This document shows positions 8,341-17,114 of a stretch of DNA of 49,660 bases, piece after piece. The translations under genes and the position numbers were made by a program. This stretch comes from Candidatus Magasanikbacteria bacterium RIFOXYD2_FULL_41_14 (lineage in GTDB: Bacteria; Patescibacteriota; Patescibacteriia; Magasanikbacterales; GWA2-37-8), in assembly GCA_001784475.1 (NCBI GenBank), contig MFRE01000015.1:1-49660 (forward strand). Direction: 5' to 3'. Numbering within the stretch: the stretch's first letter is position 1; every line of letters begins with the position of its first letter. The notes beneath the pieces were generated by a model, which ran no database searches, was not told the origin of the DNA, and saw nothing but the letters and a program-made list of their open reading frames with translations.

Positions 8341-9429
8341 TTATCTCTTATCTAAAACACGCACTTCTTTTTCCCTGCGCATTTCAGAAAGCATCTCACC
8401 TTCGTTCAATAGCGGCCCTTTGCCTTCGCCTCGTAAATTACCTTCGGCCAGCAACCTAATTTCATCGTCGTTGTTTGCCCGACTTAATACATAGTTTGCT
8501 TTAGCCATTATTTGTAAAAAATCCGGAACCGCTTCCAAGCGAACCCATTTAGGGTCGGTAATTTCAGTTTTACCGGTAAAAAATATTATTTTATCAGGTG
8601 CGATTATTTTAATATCCTTATACAATTGGCTATTGGTCCCTAATAATTGTTCTTTTGGTAAATCATATAGTAAGATTGCATCAGCGTCGGTTGCAACTCT
8701 TAATTTTGACTTTTTAGAACCGCCAAACTCGCTACATACGGCGATTGGCACAATGTCCGGCTTTTTTAATTCGTGAAATTCAAATTTCTGATTTTCATCC
8801 TTAGCCTGAATCGTGTTGTTGTTAATTTTTATTCCTTCAGCGTTTATTTCGGCAATTGGGTCTTCTCCAACACCATCAAAAGCAGCACGACTTTCACTGC
8901 GAGCTGAATATTTTCTGGCATGTACTCCTTTGAACAACTTGCCATGCATACATACAGTAACTTCGTTGATGGCAGAGATTTCATTACCAGATTGTGCCGC
9001 TATATTTACGGCGTCTAACATATTTTGCGGACCGTCCGATCCTTCTTTTGTATTCGGCTCCATTGAACCAGTGAACACTATCGGAGTTTTAAGACCTTCC
9101 AATTGATAACTGATGGCGGCAGCTGAAGGGCCCATAGTATCTGTTCCAAAAACAACAACTATTCCATCATACTTATCATGTTGTTCTGCTAATTTTTTAC
9201 CTAATTCGTTATAGTAATCAATATTTGCGTTTGAGGAATCTATCAACTCTCCTTCAAATCTAAATTCTTCCCATTCAAGCTGATAGGGTAATTCTTGTAA
9301 TTCTGGTAGATTTTTCTGCAGATCTTCCATTGAACCAGGGGAAAGTCCGCCTAGCTTAACCGACGGCTTCATCCCAATCGTGCCACCGGTGTAAAGTATC
9401 AGTATTCTACGTTCTTTTAATTCTTTCAT
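8341..9429 (-). CDS. ansA: L-asparaginase (type I-like)
   Basis: ILILYTGGTIGM, VVVFGTDTMGPSA and IVFTGSMEP active-site motifs; alternative start at 9447. Confidence 0.88.
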   Translation of the reverse strand: MKELKERRILILYTGGTIGMKPSVKLGGLSPGSMEDLQKNLPELQELPYQLEWEEFRFEGELIDSSNANIDYYNELGKKLAEQHDKYDGIVVVFGTDTMGPSAAAISYQLEGLKTPIVFTGSMEPNTKEGSDGPQNMLDAVNIAAQSGNEISAINEVTVCMHGKLFKGVHARKYSARSESRAAFDGVGEDPIAEINAEGIKINNNTIQAKDENQKFEFHELKKPDIVPIAVCSEFGGSKKSKLRVATDADAILLYDLPKEQLLGTNSQLYKDIKIIAPDKIIFFTGKTEITDPKWVRLEAVPDFLQIMAKANYVLSRANNDDEIRLLAEGNLRGEGKGPLLNEGEMLSEMRREKEVRVLDKR

Positions 9430-9574
9430 ATTTAATAATAATGACATAAATACGATATCACAAAAATCTTATTTATTCAACTAAAAAAATTAATTAATTA
9501 TCACTATTGCGTTTTTTTTTACTTTTATGCTATACTTAACGTTAGGTAAAAGTTTTATTATTAACTAAACCTAT

Positions 9575-10579
9575 ATGCCCAAGTATTTTTTTATGGTTGG
9601 TTTTTTAACCTTCCTATTAGCATCCACACCAGCCCTAGCCCAAGACGCCAATATTACTGTTGGCGGTGTTAATTCCGGCGATATGACTATTAGTTTGGAC
9701 GCAGTTACAGTTGATGCTGTCCCTGCCCTAACAGCAGTTGAAAGTGTCGACGAAGTGCCGACTGATTTAGCGGGTGATACCACTACTGATGGTACTGTTT
9801 TAGAAGGTATTACTGTTGTCGAGCCAACCGAAATCCCGTCAGCATTCGGTATGTGGTGGCGTGGAATTCGTGAAAAAATTTCTGTGGCTTTAACATTTGA
9901 CCCCGTTAAAAAAGCGGAAAAACTTTTAGTTTTTTCTGAAGAACGCCAGAAGTTGGCTGAGTTTATTGCCAACATTGCTACAGACGAAAAATTAAGAGCC
10001 AAAGCTACCGATATGATGGAGAAAGCCCAAGAGCAAATAGCAAAGGTGGAAGCCCTAAAAGATAAAATTGCGGCCGACACTAGTGAGCGTGCCACTAGAC
10101 TTAAGCAAAATTTAGCGAAACATGAATTAAATCGCGAAGAGATGATGACACGGCTTGAAGAAAAGTTACCCCAAGCACAGGGCAAATTAGATGAATTACG
10201 TCAAAATGGGTCGGCAATGGGCGAGAGTTTGTTAAATGCTTTGAATAATGATAAATTACCCGCCGTTGCCAAAGAACAGCTGAACGCGGTTAAAACTCGG
10301 GTTCAACAAACCGCTGCCACCGTGCGAGATTTTATAAAACAAAAACAGGACTTGTTAGAGCAGGCCAAGGATGGTGAAAACGCTAATATTCAAGAAGAAT
10401 TAAAACAGTTGCGGGATGATCGCAAGGTAAAAATGGACGAAGTAAGAGATGAGTTCCAATCCGCCCAAGATGAACTTAAAGCAACAGTTCAACAGCGGGT
10501 TCAACAAAGAATGAATAACGCGAAAGATGAAGCCAATCCAGTGTCAGCTGAAACAGATGCGACTGAAAGCAACGAATAA
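9575..10579 (+). CDS. Secreted coiled-coil protein, DUF5667-like
   Basis: Signal peptide MPKYFFMVGFLTFLLASTPALAQ; ISVALTFDPVKKAEKLLVFSEERQKLAEF; long coiled coil. Confidence 0.6.
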   Translation: MPKYFFMVGFLTFLLASTPALAQDANITVGGVNSGDMTISLDAVTVDAVPALTAVESVDEVPTDLAGDTTTDGTVLEGITVVEPTEIPSAFGMWWRGIREKISVALTFDPVKKAEKLLVFSEERQKLAEFIANIATDEKLRAKATDMMEKAQEQIAKVEALKDKIAADTSERATRLKQNLAKHELNREEMMTRLEEKLPQAQGKLDELRQNGSAMGESLLNALNNDKLPAVAKEQLNAVKTRVQQTAATVRDFIKQKQDLLEQAKDGENANIQEELKQLRDDRKVKMDEVRDEFQSAQDELKATVQQRVQQRMNNAKDEANPVSAETDATESNE

Positions 10580-10591
10580 TATTTGTAAAAT

Positions 10592-10625
10592 AAAATCTGA
10601 CGCTACTAGGCGTCAGATTTTTTTA
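10592..10625. terminator. Rho-independent terminator between convergent genes (probably bidirectional)
   Basis: AAATCTGACGC-tactag-GCGTCAGATTT then T-run; A-run on the other side. Confidence 0.85.
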
Positions 10626-10634
10626 TCTCCTTTT

Positions 10635-11990
10635 TTAGTTATCTTCCAAATATCTTTTTAGATTTTGTTTAGTAATTATTATCTCTGAATATAAATCAGC
10701 TGATAGCATTAAAGCGAGTTGGGCGGCTTGGCCGTCGGTCAGTCCATTGTCGCTGTTAAAGCCCAAATCCTTAACTTTTTTTAGTATCCGATCGGAAGCA
10801 GTTTGTCTATTTGCCAAAATGGTTTCCAGCGGAGCGAGCAAAGGCCATTTTTTTTCAGGCATGAAACTTTTTGCCAGTTTTAATAGATTTTGACAATATT
10901 TATAAATAACATCACTGTCCAGGCCTTCATAGGCCGATAATTTTTGTAATTCACCGCGTACATAGCTGTCGGGTGGAATATAAATTGTTTTCCCTTCCAG
11001 TAAAAATGGATTTTCTATGCCTTTGTCTGATGGCACGACTTCTAAAAATTTTTCTTGAATTGCTTTAAAAATGTGTTTGATAGTGCTAGCTACTGCCACC
11101 ACAATATCTGGATGATTAATATCCATACCGCGGATTTCCATGGTGCCGTGGGCGTTGATTTTTATCGGATTCCAAGTATTATCTAAAATTGATCCGTATT
11201 TAGTGAGCATTTCCGCTTTTCGGCCGATGTCAGTGGCCAGTTCGCTCCATTCTTCAAATCTGGCTTTTATTAAATTAAGTAAATCAGTATTAGTGGTTAG
11301 GTACCCTTGCAGTGCGCCAAATTGGGGCAGATCGGTAAAAATACCTTGAGGGTAATTCAATTCTTTACCACCTCGAAAGGCCAACATTCGCGAATCTTTG
11401 GCTAAATATTTTCCTTGATAAAAAGGTGATGATTGGGTAAAGCAAGTCAGGGCTGGATCCATGGCGATCGCTAAATTATAAATATTTACCATGCTTTGTT
11501 TGTTTTTGGAGGCAATTAAGGGCTTAATCATTTTTTCTAAATAATCAAAAACTCCCCAGGGCAGGGAGTAGTGAATATGTAGGCCAATACAGCGCCCAAA
11601 ATTATTAAAGCGTTGTTGACCATATATTTGTTTAAGCGCGTTGAAGCGTTTTAGATTGTGCGCTTCCGGAGTGAATGTGCCTGGGTAGGTGCCATAGGCG
11701 TATAGGACAAGCCCTTCTTGGCGCGCGCAAGTTACTACTGCTTCAAAATCTTCCAATGTAATTAACATCGCGTCGGCCACGTCGGTATAGGGCGGAGTGT
11801 TTAACTCCACCATATTTTTTCCAATTTCTCGCTTAATGTTGATGTTGGGATAGGCGGCGTTAACGGCTTTAATAAGTCGGTCCGCCCCATTAGTCATGTA
11901 TCCTTTTTCATCCAATGTAAACAATTCAAATTCTATGCCAAATTTCATATTTTTGGCCGGAATTTTCTTTTTGGGAAGTGTTTTTGTCAT
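10635..11990 (-). CDS. Glutamate-cysteine ligase/GCS2 (YbdK-like carboxylate-amine ligase) family protein
   Basis: MKFGIEFELFTLD, VELNTPPY, CIGLHIHYSLP, RMLAFRGG. Confidence 0.7.
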   Translation of the reverse strand: MTKTLPKKKIPAKNMKFGIEFELFTLDEKGYMTNGADRLIKAVNAAYPNINIKREIGKNMVELNTPPYTDVADAMLITLEDFEAVVTCARQEGLVLYAYGTYPGTFTPEAHNLKRFNALKQIYGQQRFNNFGRCIGLHIHYSLPWGVFDYLEKMIKPLIASKNKQSMVNIYNLAIAMDPALTCFTQSSPFYQGKYLAKDSRMLAFRGGKELNYPQGIFTDLPQFGALQGYLTTNTDLLNLIKARFEEWSELATDIGRKAEMLTKYGSILDNTWNPIKINAHGTMEIRGMDINHPDIVVAVASTIKHIFKAIQEKFLEVVPSDKGIENPFLLEGKTIYIPPDSYVRGELQKLSAYEGLDSDVIYKYCQNLLKLAKSFMPEKKWPLLAPLETILANRQTASDRILKKVKDLGFNSDNGLTDGQAAQLALMLSADLYSEIIITKQNLKRYLEDN

Positions 11991-12095
11991 AAGACAGATA
12001 CTACACTATCATTTTTTACTGCTTTGGTCAATTTAGTGGGGTTGAGTTTGTTAAATGTTTGTGATATAATGTTGTCATTATTCTTAATTATTTTT

Positions 12096-12446
12096 ATGGC
12101 CAATTTGCAAGAAATATTTAATAGAATTCAATCAATTAAGCAAAAACAAAAAGAAATTAAATCCGCTTATCGGGAAGCACTATCTGGGCAAAGTGAATAT
12201 AAAGAGGTTGTGGATAAGTTAAATACTTTACGCGCGCGTAAAAAACAAATCGAAACATTGACGCGTCAGGAGTTTTCCGGAGAATTTACGAAGTTAGATG
12301 ATTTAAAAATTGATTTGGCTTCGGATATGGAATTATTAACTGACGCGGCCCTCACCAAAATGATGAAGGGGGAGACAGTAGAAGTTGAAGATCAGTATCA
12401 CAATACTTATCAACCAGAGTGGAACGTGAAGTTTAAGAAGACCTAA
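12096..12446 (+). CDS. Hypothetical coiled-coil protein
   Basis: Charged helical sequence; ATG at 12096 downstream of an AT-rich leader. Confidence 0.6.
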   Translation: MANLQEIFNRIQSIKQKQKEIKSAYREALSGQSEYKEVVDKLNTLRARKKQIETLTRQEFSGEFTKLDDLKIDLASDMELLTDAALTKMMKGETVEVEDQYHNTYQPEWNVKFKKT

Positions 12447-12447
12447 A

Positions 12448-13326
12448 CTACTTATTTATTAAATTAGTTATCGCGTTTAAATTTTCTTTGGTTACAGTGA
12501 CGCCGCCCAGAACGATTTCACCGCCAAAGTTCTTCTTTAAAAAATAATTCCGCCACAATTCAGGTTCATTGGAATTTAATTTTGGCTCTAAAACAATATC
12601 AGCTGACAATTTTGAGCGTTCAGCTAAATAGTGTCTCATAATTTCAATACCACGTCCCATTACACTTGTTACTTTTTTGGCGTCAGTTGATTTAAATCGA
12701 CTGTTTTTTTGATAATTATCCAAATTAACAGCAATGACAATGTCTGCGCCCATTTGCCTGACTACGTCGGCCGGTACGGGATTGGAAATTCCGCCGTCAA
12801 CTAAAATTTTCTCCTGATAGACGATCGGCTGAAACATGGTTGGTATGCTCATGCTGGCTCGCACTGCTGGTACAATTTTTCCTTGATTTAAAATAATTGG
12901 TTGTCCACTAATTAAGTCCGTCGCAATTGCCGAAAAAGGAATCTGAGTTTCAGAAAAATCTTTGTCTCCCAACCACTCAAGCAACAGTTTTGCCATTTTA
13001 TTACCTTTGATTAAACCGCCGGAAAATGTCGGTTCCCAAAAACTTCTTAATTTTTCACGGCGTCGACCAACCGTAAGCTCCTCCAATTTTTCCAAATCAC
13101 GATATAAGGCGTAATGTGCTCCTACCCAAGCTCCAATGCTCGTGCCAGCGATAAAATCAATGGGGATATTATTTTTTGTCAGTGTTTGGATAACTCCAAC
13201 ATGGGCTAAACCTTTAATGGCGCCACTACCAAGCGCCAGGCCGACAGTTTTGCGTTTTTTAGTTGGCTTATTTGACTTTGATATTAGACCTTCACTTTTA
13301 TTCATATTTGTGTTATTATTATTCAA
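12448..13326 (-). CDS. Patatin-like phospholipase (RssA-like)
   Basis: GLALGSGAIKGLAHVGV, GTSIGAWVG (GxSxG), VDGGISNPVP (DGG). Confidence 0.9.
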   Translation of the reverse strand: MNNNNTNMNKSEGLISKSNKPTKKRKTVGLALGSGAIKGLAHVGVIQTLTKNNIPIDFIAGTSIGAWVGAHYALYRDLEKLEELTVGRRREKLRSFWEPTFSGGLIKGNKMAKLLLEWLGDKDFSETQIPFSAIATDLISGQPIILNQGKIVPAVRASMSIPTMFQPIVYQEKILVDGGISNPVPADVVRQMGADIVIAVNLDNYQKNSRFKSTDAKKVTSVMGRGIEIMRHYLAERSKLSADIVLEPKLNSNEPELWRNYFLKKNFGGEIVLGGVTVTKENLNAITNLINK

Positions 13327-13402
13327 TTGTATTTTACTCTAAAATATAACTTAATTCAATTTCTCGCCGAGGTGACATTGAGGCCGGAAATAATATAAAA
13401 AT

Positions 13403-14077
13403 ATGGAAACTGCCAAACAGTTCAAATATTGGGATATTATTGTCGTCGCCTTTGTGGCCGTACTTCTAATATCCAATGTCGCTTCTACCAAAATTGTTGA
13501 TTTTGGTTGGTTTACTTTTGACGGCGGAACGTTATTGTTCCCGTTGTCATATATTTTCGCGGATATTTTCACGGAAGTGTATGGCTATTCTTATGCTCGT
13601 CGAGCCATCTGGCTCGGGTTTGTGAGTGCGTTTGTAATGTCGGCGGTTTTTATTGTTGTCGGCAAATTACCGCCGGCCACCGATTGGAACAATCAAGCGG
13701 CGTATGAAGCAATTTTGGGTTTGACCCCACGGATTGTGGCGGCGAGTTTGTTGGCATACTTGGCTGGAAATTTTTCCAATTCATATATTTTGGCCAAATT
13801 GAAATTAAAAACCCAAGGAAAATTTTTATGGGTGCGCACAATTGGCTCCACGATTGTCGGAGAGGGATTGGACACAGCCATATTTTGCTTGGTGGCGTTT
13901 TATGGGGTGTTGCCGGGCGCGCTTTTGTGGTCAGTGATCGTTTCTAATTATATTTTCAAAGTTGGTGTAGAGGTATTGTTTACACCTGTCACTTATCGGG
14001 CGTGTTCATTTTTGAAGAAGTATGAAGGCGTGGATGTCTTTGATGCAGATACTAAGTTTAATCCGTTTAAAGGATAA
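13403..14077 (+). CDS. yhhQ: Queuosine precursor transporter (YhhQ/VUT family)
   Basis: Multi-TM; LISNVASTKIVDFGWFTFDGGTLLFPLSYIFADIFTEVYGY. Confidence 0.88.
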   Translation: METAKQFKYWDIIVVAFVAVLLISNVASTKIVDFGWFTFDGGTLLFPLSYIFADIFTEVYGYSYARRAIWLGFVSAFVMSAVFIVVGKLPPATDWNNQAAYEAILGLTPRIVAASLLAYLAGNFSNSYILAKLKLKTQGKFLWVRTIGSTIVGEGLDTAIFCLVAFYGVLPGALLWSVIVSNYIFKVGVEVLFTPVTYRACSFLKKYEGVDVFDADTKFNPFKG

Positions 14078-14125
14078 ATTGTGACATTGATTTTTTCGTA
14101 TTAAGGGACTAAGATAGATATATAT

Positions 14126-15373
14126 ATGAATACTAATATTAGCCCTTTGGCCGATAGGATGCGTCCCAGGGATTGGGACGCATTTTTTGGCCAAGCTGAC
14201 ATTGTGGCCGAAGGGAAAATTTTGCGTAATTTAATTGATAGTGATAATTTGTCGTCGTTAGTTTTTTGGGGACCGCCGGGAGTTGGCAAAACCACGCTCG
14301 CGGAAATTATTGCCACTAAAACTGGCGCGCATTTTACAGTAATTTCGGCCGTCGAGTCAGGTAAAGATGCGCTTCGCAAAGCGGTGAAAGAAGCGCAAGT
14401 GCGACAGGAAGAAGAAAATAAACGCACAATTTTATTTATTGACGAAATCCACCGTTGGAACAAAGCTCAACAAGATGCGCTTTTGCCGTTTGTAGAAAAA
14501 GGTCAAATTATTTTAATTGGCGCTACGACTGAAAATCCCTCCTTCGAAATTATCGGGCCATTACTTTCACGTTCGCGTGTTTTCATTTTAAAAAAATTAG
14601 AAACAAATGAAGTTGTACAAATTTTAAAACAGGCGTTAGGGGATAAGGTTAATGGTTTGGGAAATTTAAAAATTGAAATTAGTGATGAAGTTTTTGAAAT
14701 GTTGGCAGATTTATGTGGTGGTGATGCGCGGGTGGCGTTGAACGGATTGGAATTGGCGGTTAAGGCGAAAGGCGTTCATATTACCCCTCCTTTTCAAGGA
14801 GGGGGTGAGGGGGTGGTTCGTATCGCAACCACCGACATCAAAGAAGCACTCCAAAAAACCCACTTGATTTTTGATAAAAAGGGTGAAGAGTTTTATAATT
14901 TAATTTCTGCATTACACAAATCAATGCGCGGATCGGATGCGAACGCGTCGCTGTATTGGCTGGCGCGTATGGTTGAGGGCGGGGCAGATCCACTATACGT
15001 CGCTCGACGCGTATTGCGGTTTGCAGCCGAAGATATTGGAATAGCGGATTCGCGGGCTTTGCTTGTTGCCAATGCCGCTTATGATGCTTGTCACAAATTG
15101 GGATTTCCAGAGTGTAATGTTCATTTAGCCGAAGCAGTTGTATATTGCGCTTTGGCGAAAAAATCCAATGCGTTGTACGTTGCTTATGGCAAAGCGGCCG
15201 AAGACGCGAAAAATACCTCACATTTAGGCGTGCCGATTCATTTGCGTAACGCACCTACTAAATTTATGAAAGATATTGGCTATGGCAAGGACTATAAATA
15301 TAATCCAGATTTTGACGGACCGGTAAGTCAAGAATATTTGCCAGAAAAATTAAAAAATAAAAAATATATTTAA
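14126..15373 (+). CDS. rarA: Replication-associated recombination protein A (RarA/MgsA), AAA+ ATPase, with short in-frame repeat insertion
   Basis: LADRMRPRDWDAFFGQ, FWGPPGVGKTTLA, LFIDEIHRWNKAQQDALLPFVE, GATTENPSFE; HITPPFQGGGEGVV insertion. Confidence 0.93.
   Translation: MNTNISPLADRMRPRDWDAFFGQADIVAEGKILRNLIDSDNLSSLVFWGPPGVGKTTLAEIIATKTGAHFTVISAVESGKDALRKAVKEAQVRQEEENKRTILFIDEIHRWNKAQQDALLPFVEKGQIILIGATTENPSFEIIGPLLSRSRVFILKKLETNEVVQILKQALGDKVNGLGNLKIEISDEVFEMLADLCGGDARVALNGLELAVKAKGVHITPPFQGGGEGVVRIATTDIKEALQKTHLIFDKKGEEFYNLISALHKSMRGSDANASLYWLARMVEGGADPLYVARRVLRFAAEDIGIADSRALLVANAAYDACHKLGFPECNVHLAEAVVYCALAKKSNALYVAYGKAAEDAKNTSHLGVPIHLRNAPTKFMKDIGYGKDYKYNPDFDGPVSQEYLPEKLKNKKYI
14783..14815. 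repeat. CCCCTCCTTTTCAAGGAGGGGGTGAGGGGG palindromic repeat within rarA
   Basis: CCTCC-ttttcaa-GGAGG hairpin plus G-rich tail; related to copies in gatA and grpE. Confidence 0.75.
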
Positions 15374-15377
15374 TTTT

Positions 15378-15403
15378 TATGTCCGTACACGTGTACGGAC
15401 ATA
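15378..15403. promoter_or_regulatory. 26-bp perfect palindrome TATGTCCGTACACGTGTACGGACATA with an extra half site downstream
   Basis: Direct reading; further TGTACGGAC half site at 15404-15412. Confidence 0.6.
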
Positions 15404-15421
15404 TGTACGGACAAAATATTT

Positions 15422-15970
15422 ATGCAAAAATTTCTATTACACACCTGTTGTGCCCCGTGTGGTATTGTCGTGATTGACGAATTACGTCAAAAATATAACT
15501 TGACAGTATTTTTTTATAATCCTAATATTTATCCGGAAGAAGAATATTTAAAACGCAAAGCGGAAGTGGTCAAATTATGTATTGAGTGGGGTGTGCCAAT
15601 GGTGGACAATGATTATGAAAATGACAAATGGCAAAAAGATGTTGCGGATGGTTTGGAAACTGAACCCGAAGGTGGCTTGCGTTGCCCGTTGTGTTTTAAA
15701 ATGCGTTTAGCGCAAGCGGCCGAATACGCCGCAAAAAACGGTTTTGAAATATATGGCACAACTATCACTTCTGGTCGCAATAAATTAGCGGCCATAATCA
15801 ATCCGATTGGTCAATCGTTTGCTAAGTATTATAAAATTAAATTTTACTCTGAAGATTGGAAAAAAGGCGGGCGACAAGAAAAAAGCAACCAAATGGTTGC
15901 TGAAAGGGGAATATATCGACAAAATTACTGTGGGTGTAAGTATTCACGAAGATTAAAGATTGAAGATTAA
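15422..15970 (+). CDS. queH: Epoxyqueuosine reductase QueH (DUF208)
   Basis: LLHTCCAPCG, FYNPNIYPEEEYLKRK, RCPLCFKMRL, TTITSGRNK, QNYCGCKYS. Confidence 0.93.
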   Translation: MQKFLLHTCCAPCGIVVIDELRQKYNLTVFFYNPNIYPEEEYLKRKAEVVKLCIEWGVPMVDNDYENDKWQKDVADGLETEPEGGLRCPLCFKMRLAQAAEYAAKNGFEIYGTTITSGRNKLAAIINPIGQSFAKYYKIKFYSEDWKKGGRQEKSNQMVAERGIYRQNYCGCKYSRRLKIED

Positions 15971-15992
15971 AGACTAAAGATGAAAGATTTTT

Positions 15993-16060
15993 GTCATTGC
16001 GAGGAGCCGTAGCGACGTGGCAATCTAATTTTGGGATTGCTTCACTTCATTCGCAATGAC
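15993..16060. repeat. REP-like element GTCATTGCGAGGAGC...CTTCATTCGCAATGAC overlapping the 3' end of tsaE
   Basis: Inverted termini TCATTGCGA/TCGCAATGA; encodes the TsaE C-terminal VIANEVKQSQN. Confidence 0.75.
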
Positions 16061-16537
16061 AATATGACGTGAATTTTCAGAAACATGTTCAATCACTATG
16101 GTGATTATTTTTTTATCTTTCAACAACTTCTCAATTTTGTTCGGCCATTCAATCACGCAAATGGTATCGGGCGCGCCTAAATAATCCTCCACGCCAATGT
16201 CAATTAATTCTTGTTCGTTTTTTAAGCGATAGGTGTCAATGTGGACAAAATTCGCTTTACTGTCATCCCCGTGAAAACGGGGATCCAGCGTTTCGCTTGT
16301 ATTATTTTGCGACTGGATTCCCGCTTTCGCGGGAATGACAATTTTATAAATATTCATCAAACTAAACGTCGGACTCGTGATTTCTTTTTCAATACCAAAA
16401 TATTCCGTCAGCCCTTTGGTAAATGCGGTTTTGCCAGCACCTAATTCTCCGGATAATAAAACAACATCGCCACCCTGTAAGGTGGCGGCAAATTTTTTGG
16501 CAATATCTTTTGTTTCTTGTATTGAATTGGAAATCAT
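16025..16537 (-). CDS. tsaE: tRNA threonylcarbamoyladenosine biosynthesis ATPase TsaE, with in-frame repeat insertion
   Basis: LLSGELGAGKTAFTKGL, TSPTFSLMNIY, HIDTYRL, VIEWPNKI. Confidence 0.9.
   Translation of the reverse strand: MISNSIQETKDIAKKFAATLQGGDVVLLSGELGAGKTAFTKGLTEYFGIEKEITSPTFSLMNIYKIVIPAKAGIQSQNNTSETLDPRFHGDDSKANFVHIDTYRLKNEQELIDIGVEDYLGAPDTICVIEWPNKIEKLLKDKKIITIVIEHVSENSRHIVIANEVKQSQN
16262..16340. repeat. Palindromic element GTCATCCCCGTGAAAACGGGGATCCAGCG...CCCGCTTTCGCGGGAATGAC inside tsaE
   Basis: Two internal hairpins; translated in frame as VIPAKAGIQSQNNTSETLDPRFHGDDS. Confidence 0.85.
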
Positions 16538-16557
16538 AGGAAGGGGGAGGGCTCGGC

Positions 16558-17040
16558 CGACTCCCACGCTTTGCTGTCAGGACCACCGCTGTGTTCACCC
16601 GCACAGCAGTGTCAAGCGTGGGAGTCGAGCCGAGTCGAAGCGAAGTGCGAGCTCGCCTATTGCATCCGGGGAGGACACAGGGAGCTACAGCGAACCTCGC
16701 TTGTATTTGTCCAGGCCGCGTGTTTGCGGCCGCGCGCTGTGAGTTTTTGGCTCGCAACCAATCGCGCGGGGAATTCCACCGTGTGGTGGTTCCGCCCTGG
16801 ACCAACGCGACGGAGATGGCGCGCCGTCGCAATTTGTGGGGCCCACGACGATGTGCGCAACGTTGTGCGCAACAGAGAGGGGCATGTGCCCTCGTCGTGG
16901 GCGAAAAGAGGGGGCGCGATTTGACCCGATTGCGCGCTCGACCTCTTAAAAAAGAGCGAGATGAGGTGACTGGACGAGCAGAGTCGTCCTGCTTACACGG
17001 AGCCATAAGCCGCCACCTGGCAGTCGCCTCATCCCGCTTA
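16558..17040. ncRNA. Candidate large structured RNA (GC-rich; orientation and family unresolved)
   Basis: Nested stems: 16558-16571/16614-16627 (14 bp perfect), 16709-16715/16796-16802, 16841-16851/16892-16902 (11 bp perfect), 16960-16972/17021-17033; visibly GC-rich against AT-rich flanks; no convincing ORF. Confidence 0.45.
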
Positions 17041-17075
17041 TTAAGTAAATCACATTTTAGCCAAAAAGTCAATAT

Positions 17076-17104
17076 TTGCCAATAATCAAAATAAATAGTA
17101 TAAT
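17076..17104 (+). promoter_or_regulatory. Promoter TTGCCA-N17-TATAAT for gatC
   Basis: -10 box ends 10 nt before the gatC ATG (17115). Confidence 0.6.
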
Positions 17105-17114
17105 ATCCGCGAGT

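Noticed and set aside
13327-13402. PreQ1 riboswitch upstream of the queuosine transporter
   Set aside because: No recognisable preQ1 aptamer consensus in the short leader.
15945-15990. AAGATTAAAGATTGAAGATT-type heptad repeats (also near 19860 and 48040)
   Set aside because: Simple AT-rich intergenic low-complexity sequence; no clear function.
16558-17040. Firm call as RNase P RNA or tmRNA
   Set aside because: Only a partial CR-II-like match (CAACAGAGAG); P4 core and tmRNA termini/tag not found, so left as an unresolved structured RNA candidate.
16389-17085. Long overlapping ORFs (16389..17072 -, 16591..17085 +, 16571..16924 +)
   Set aside because: They traverse the GC-rich structured block in several frames, have low-complexity Arg/Ala-rich composition and no recognisable motifs; GC-richness removes stops.
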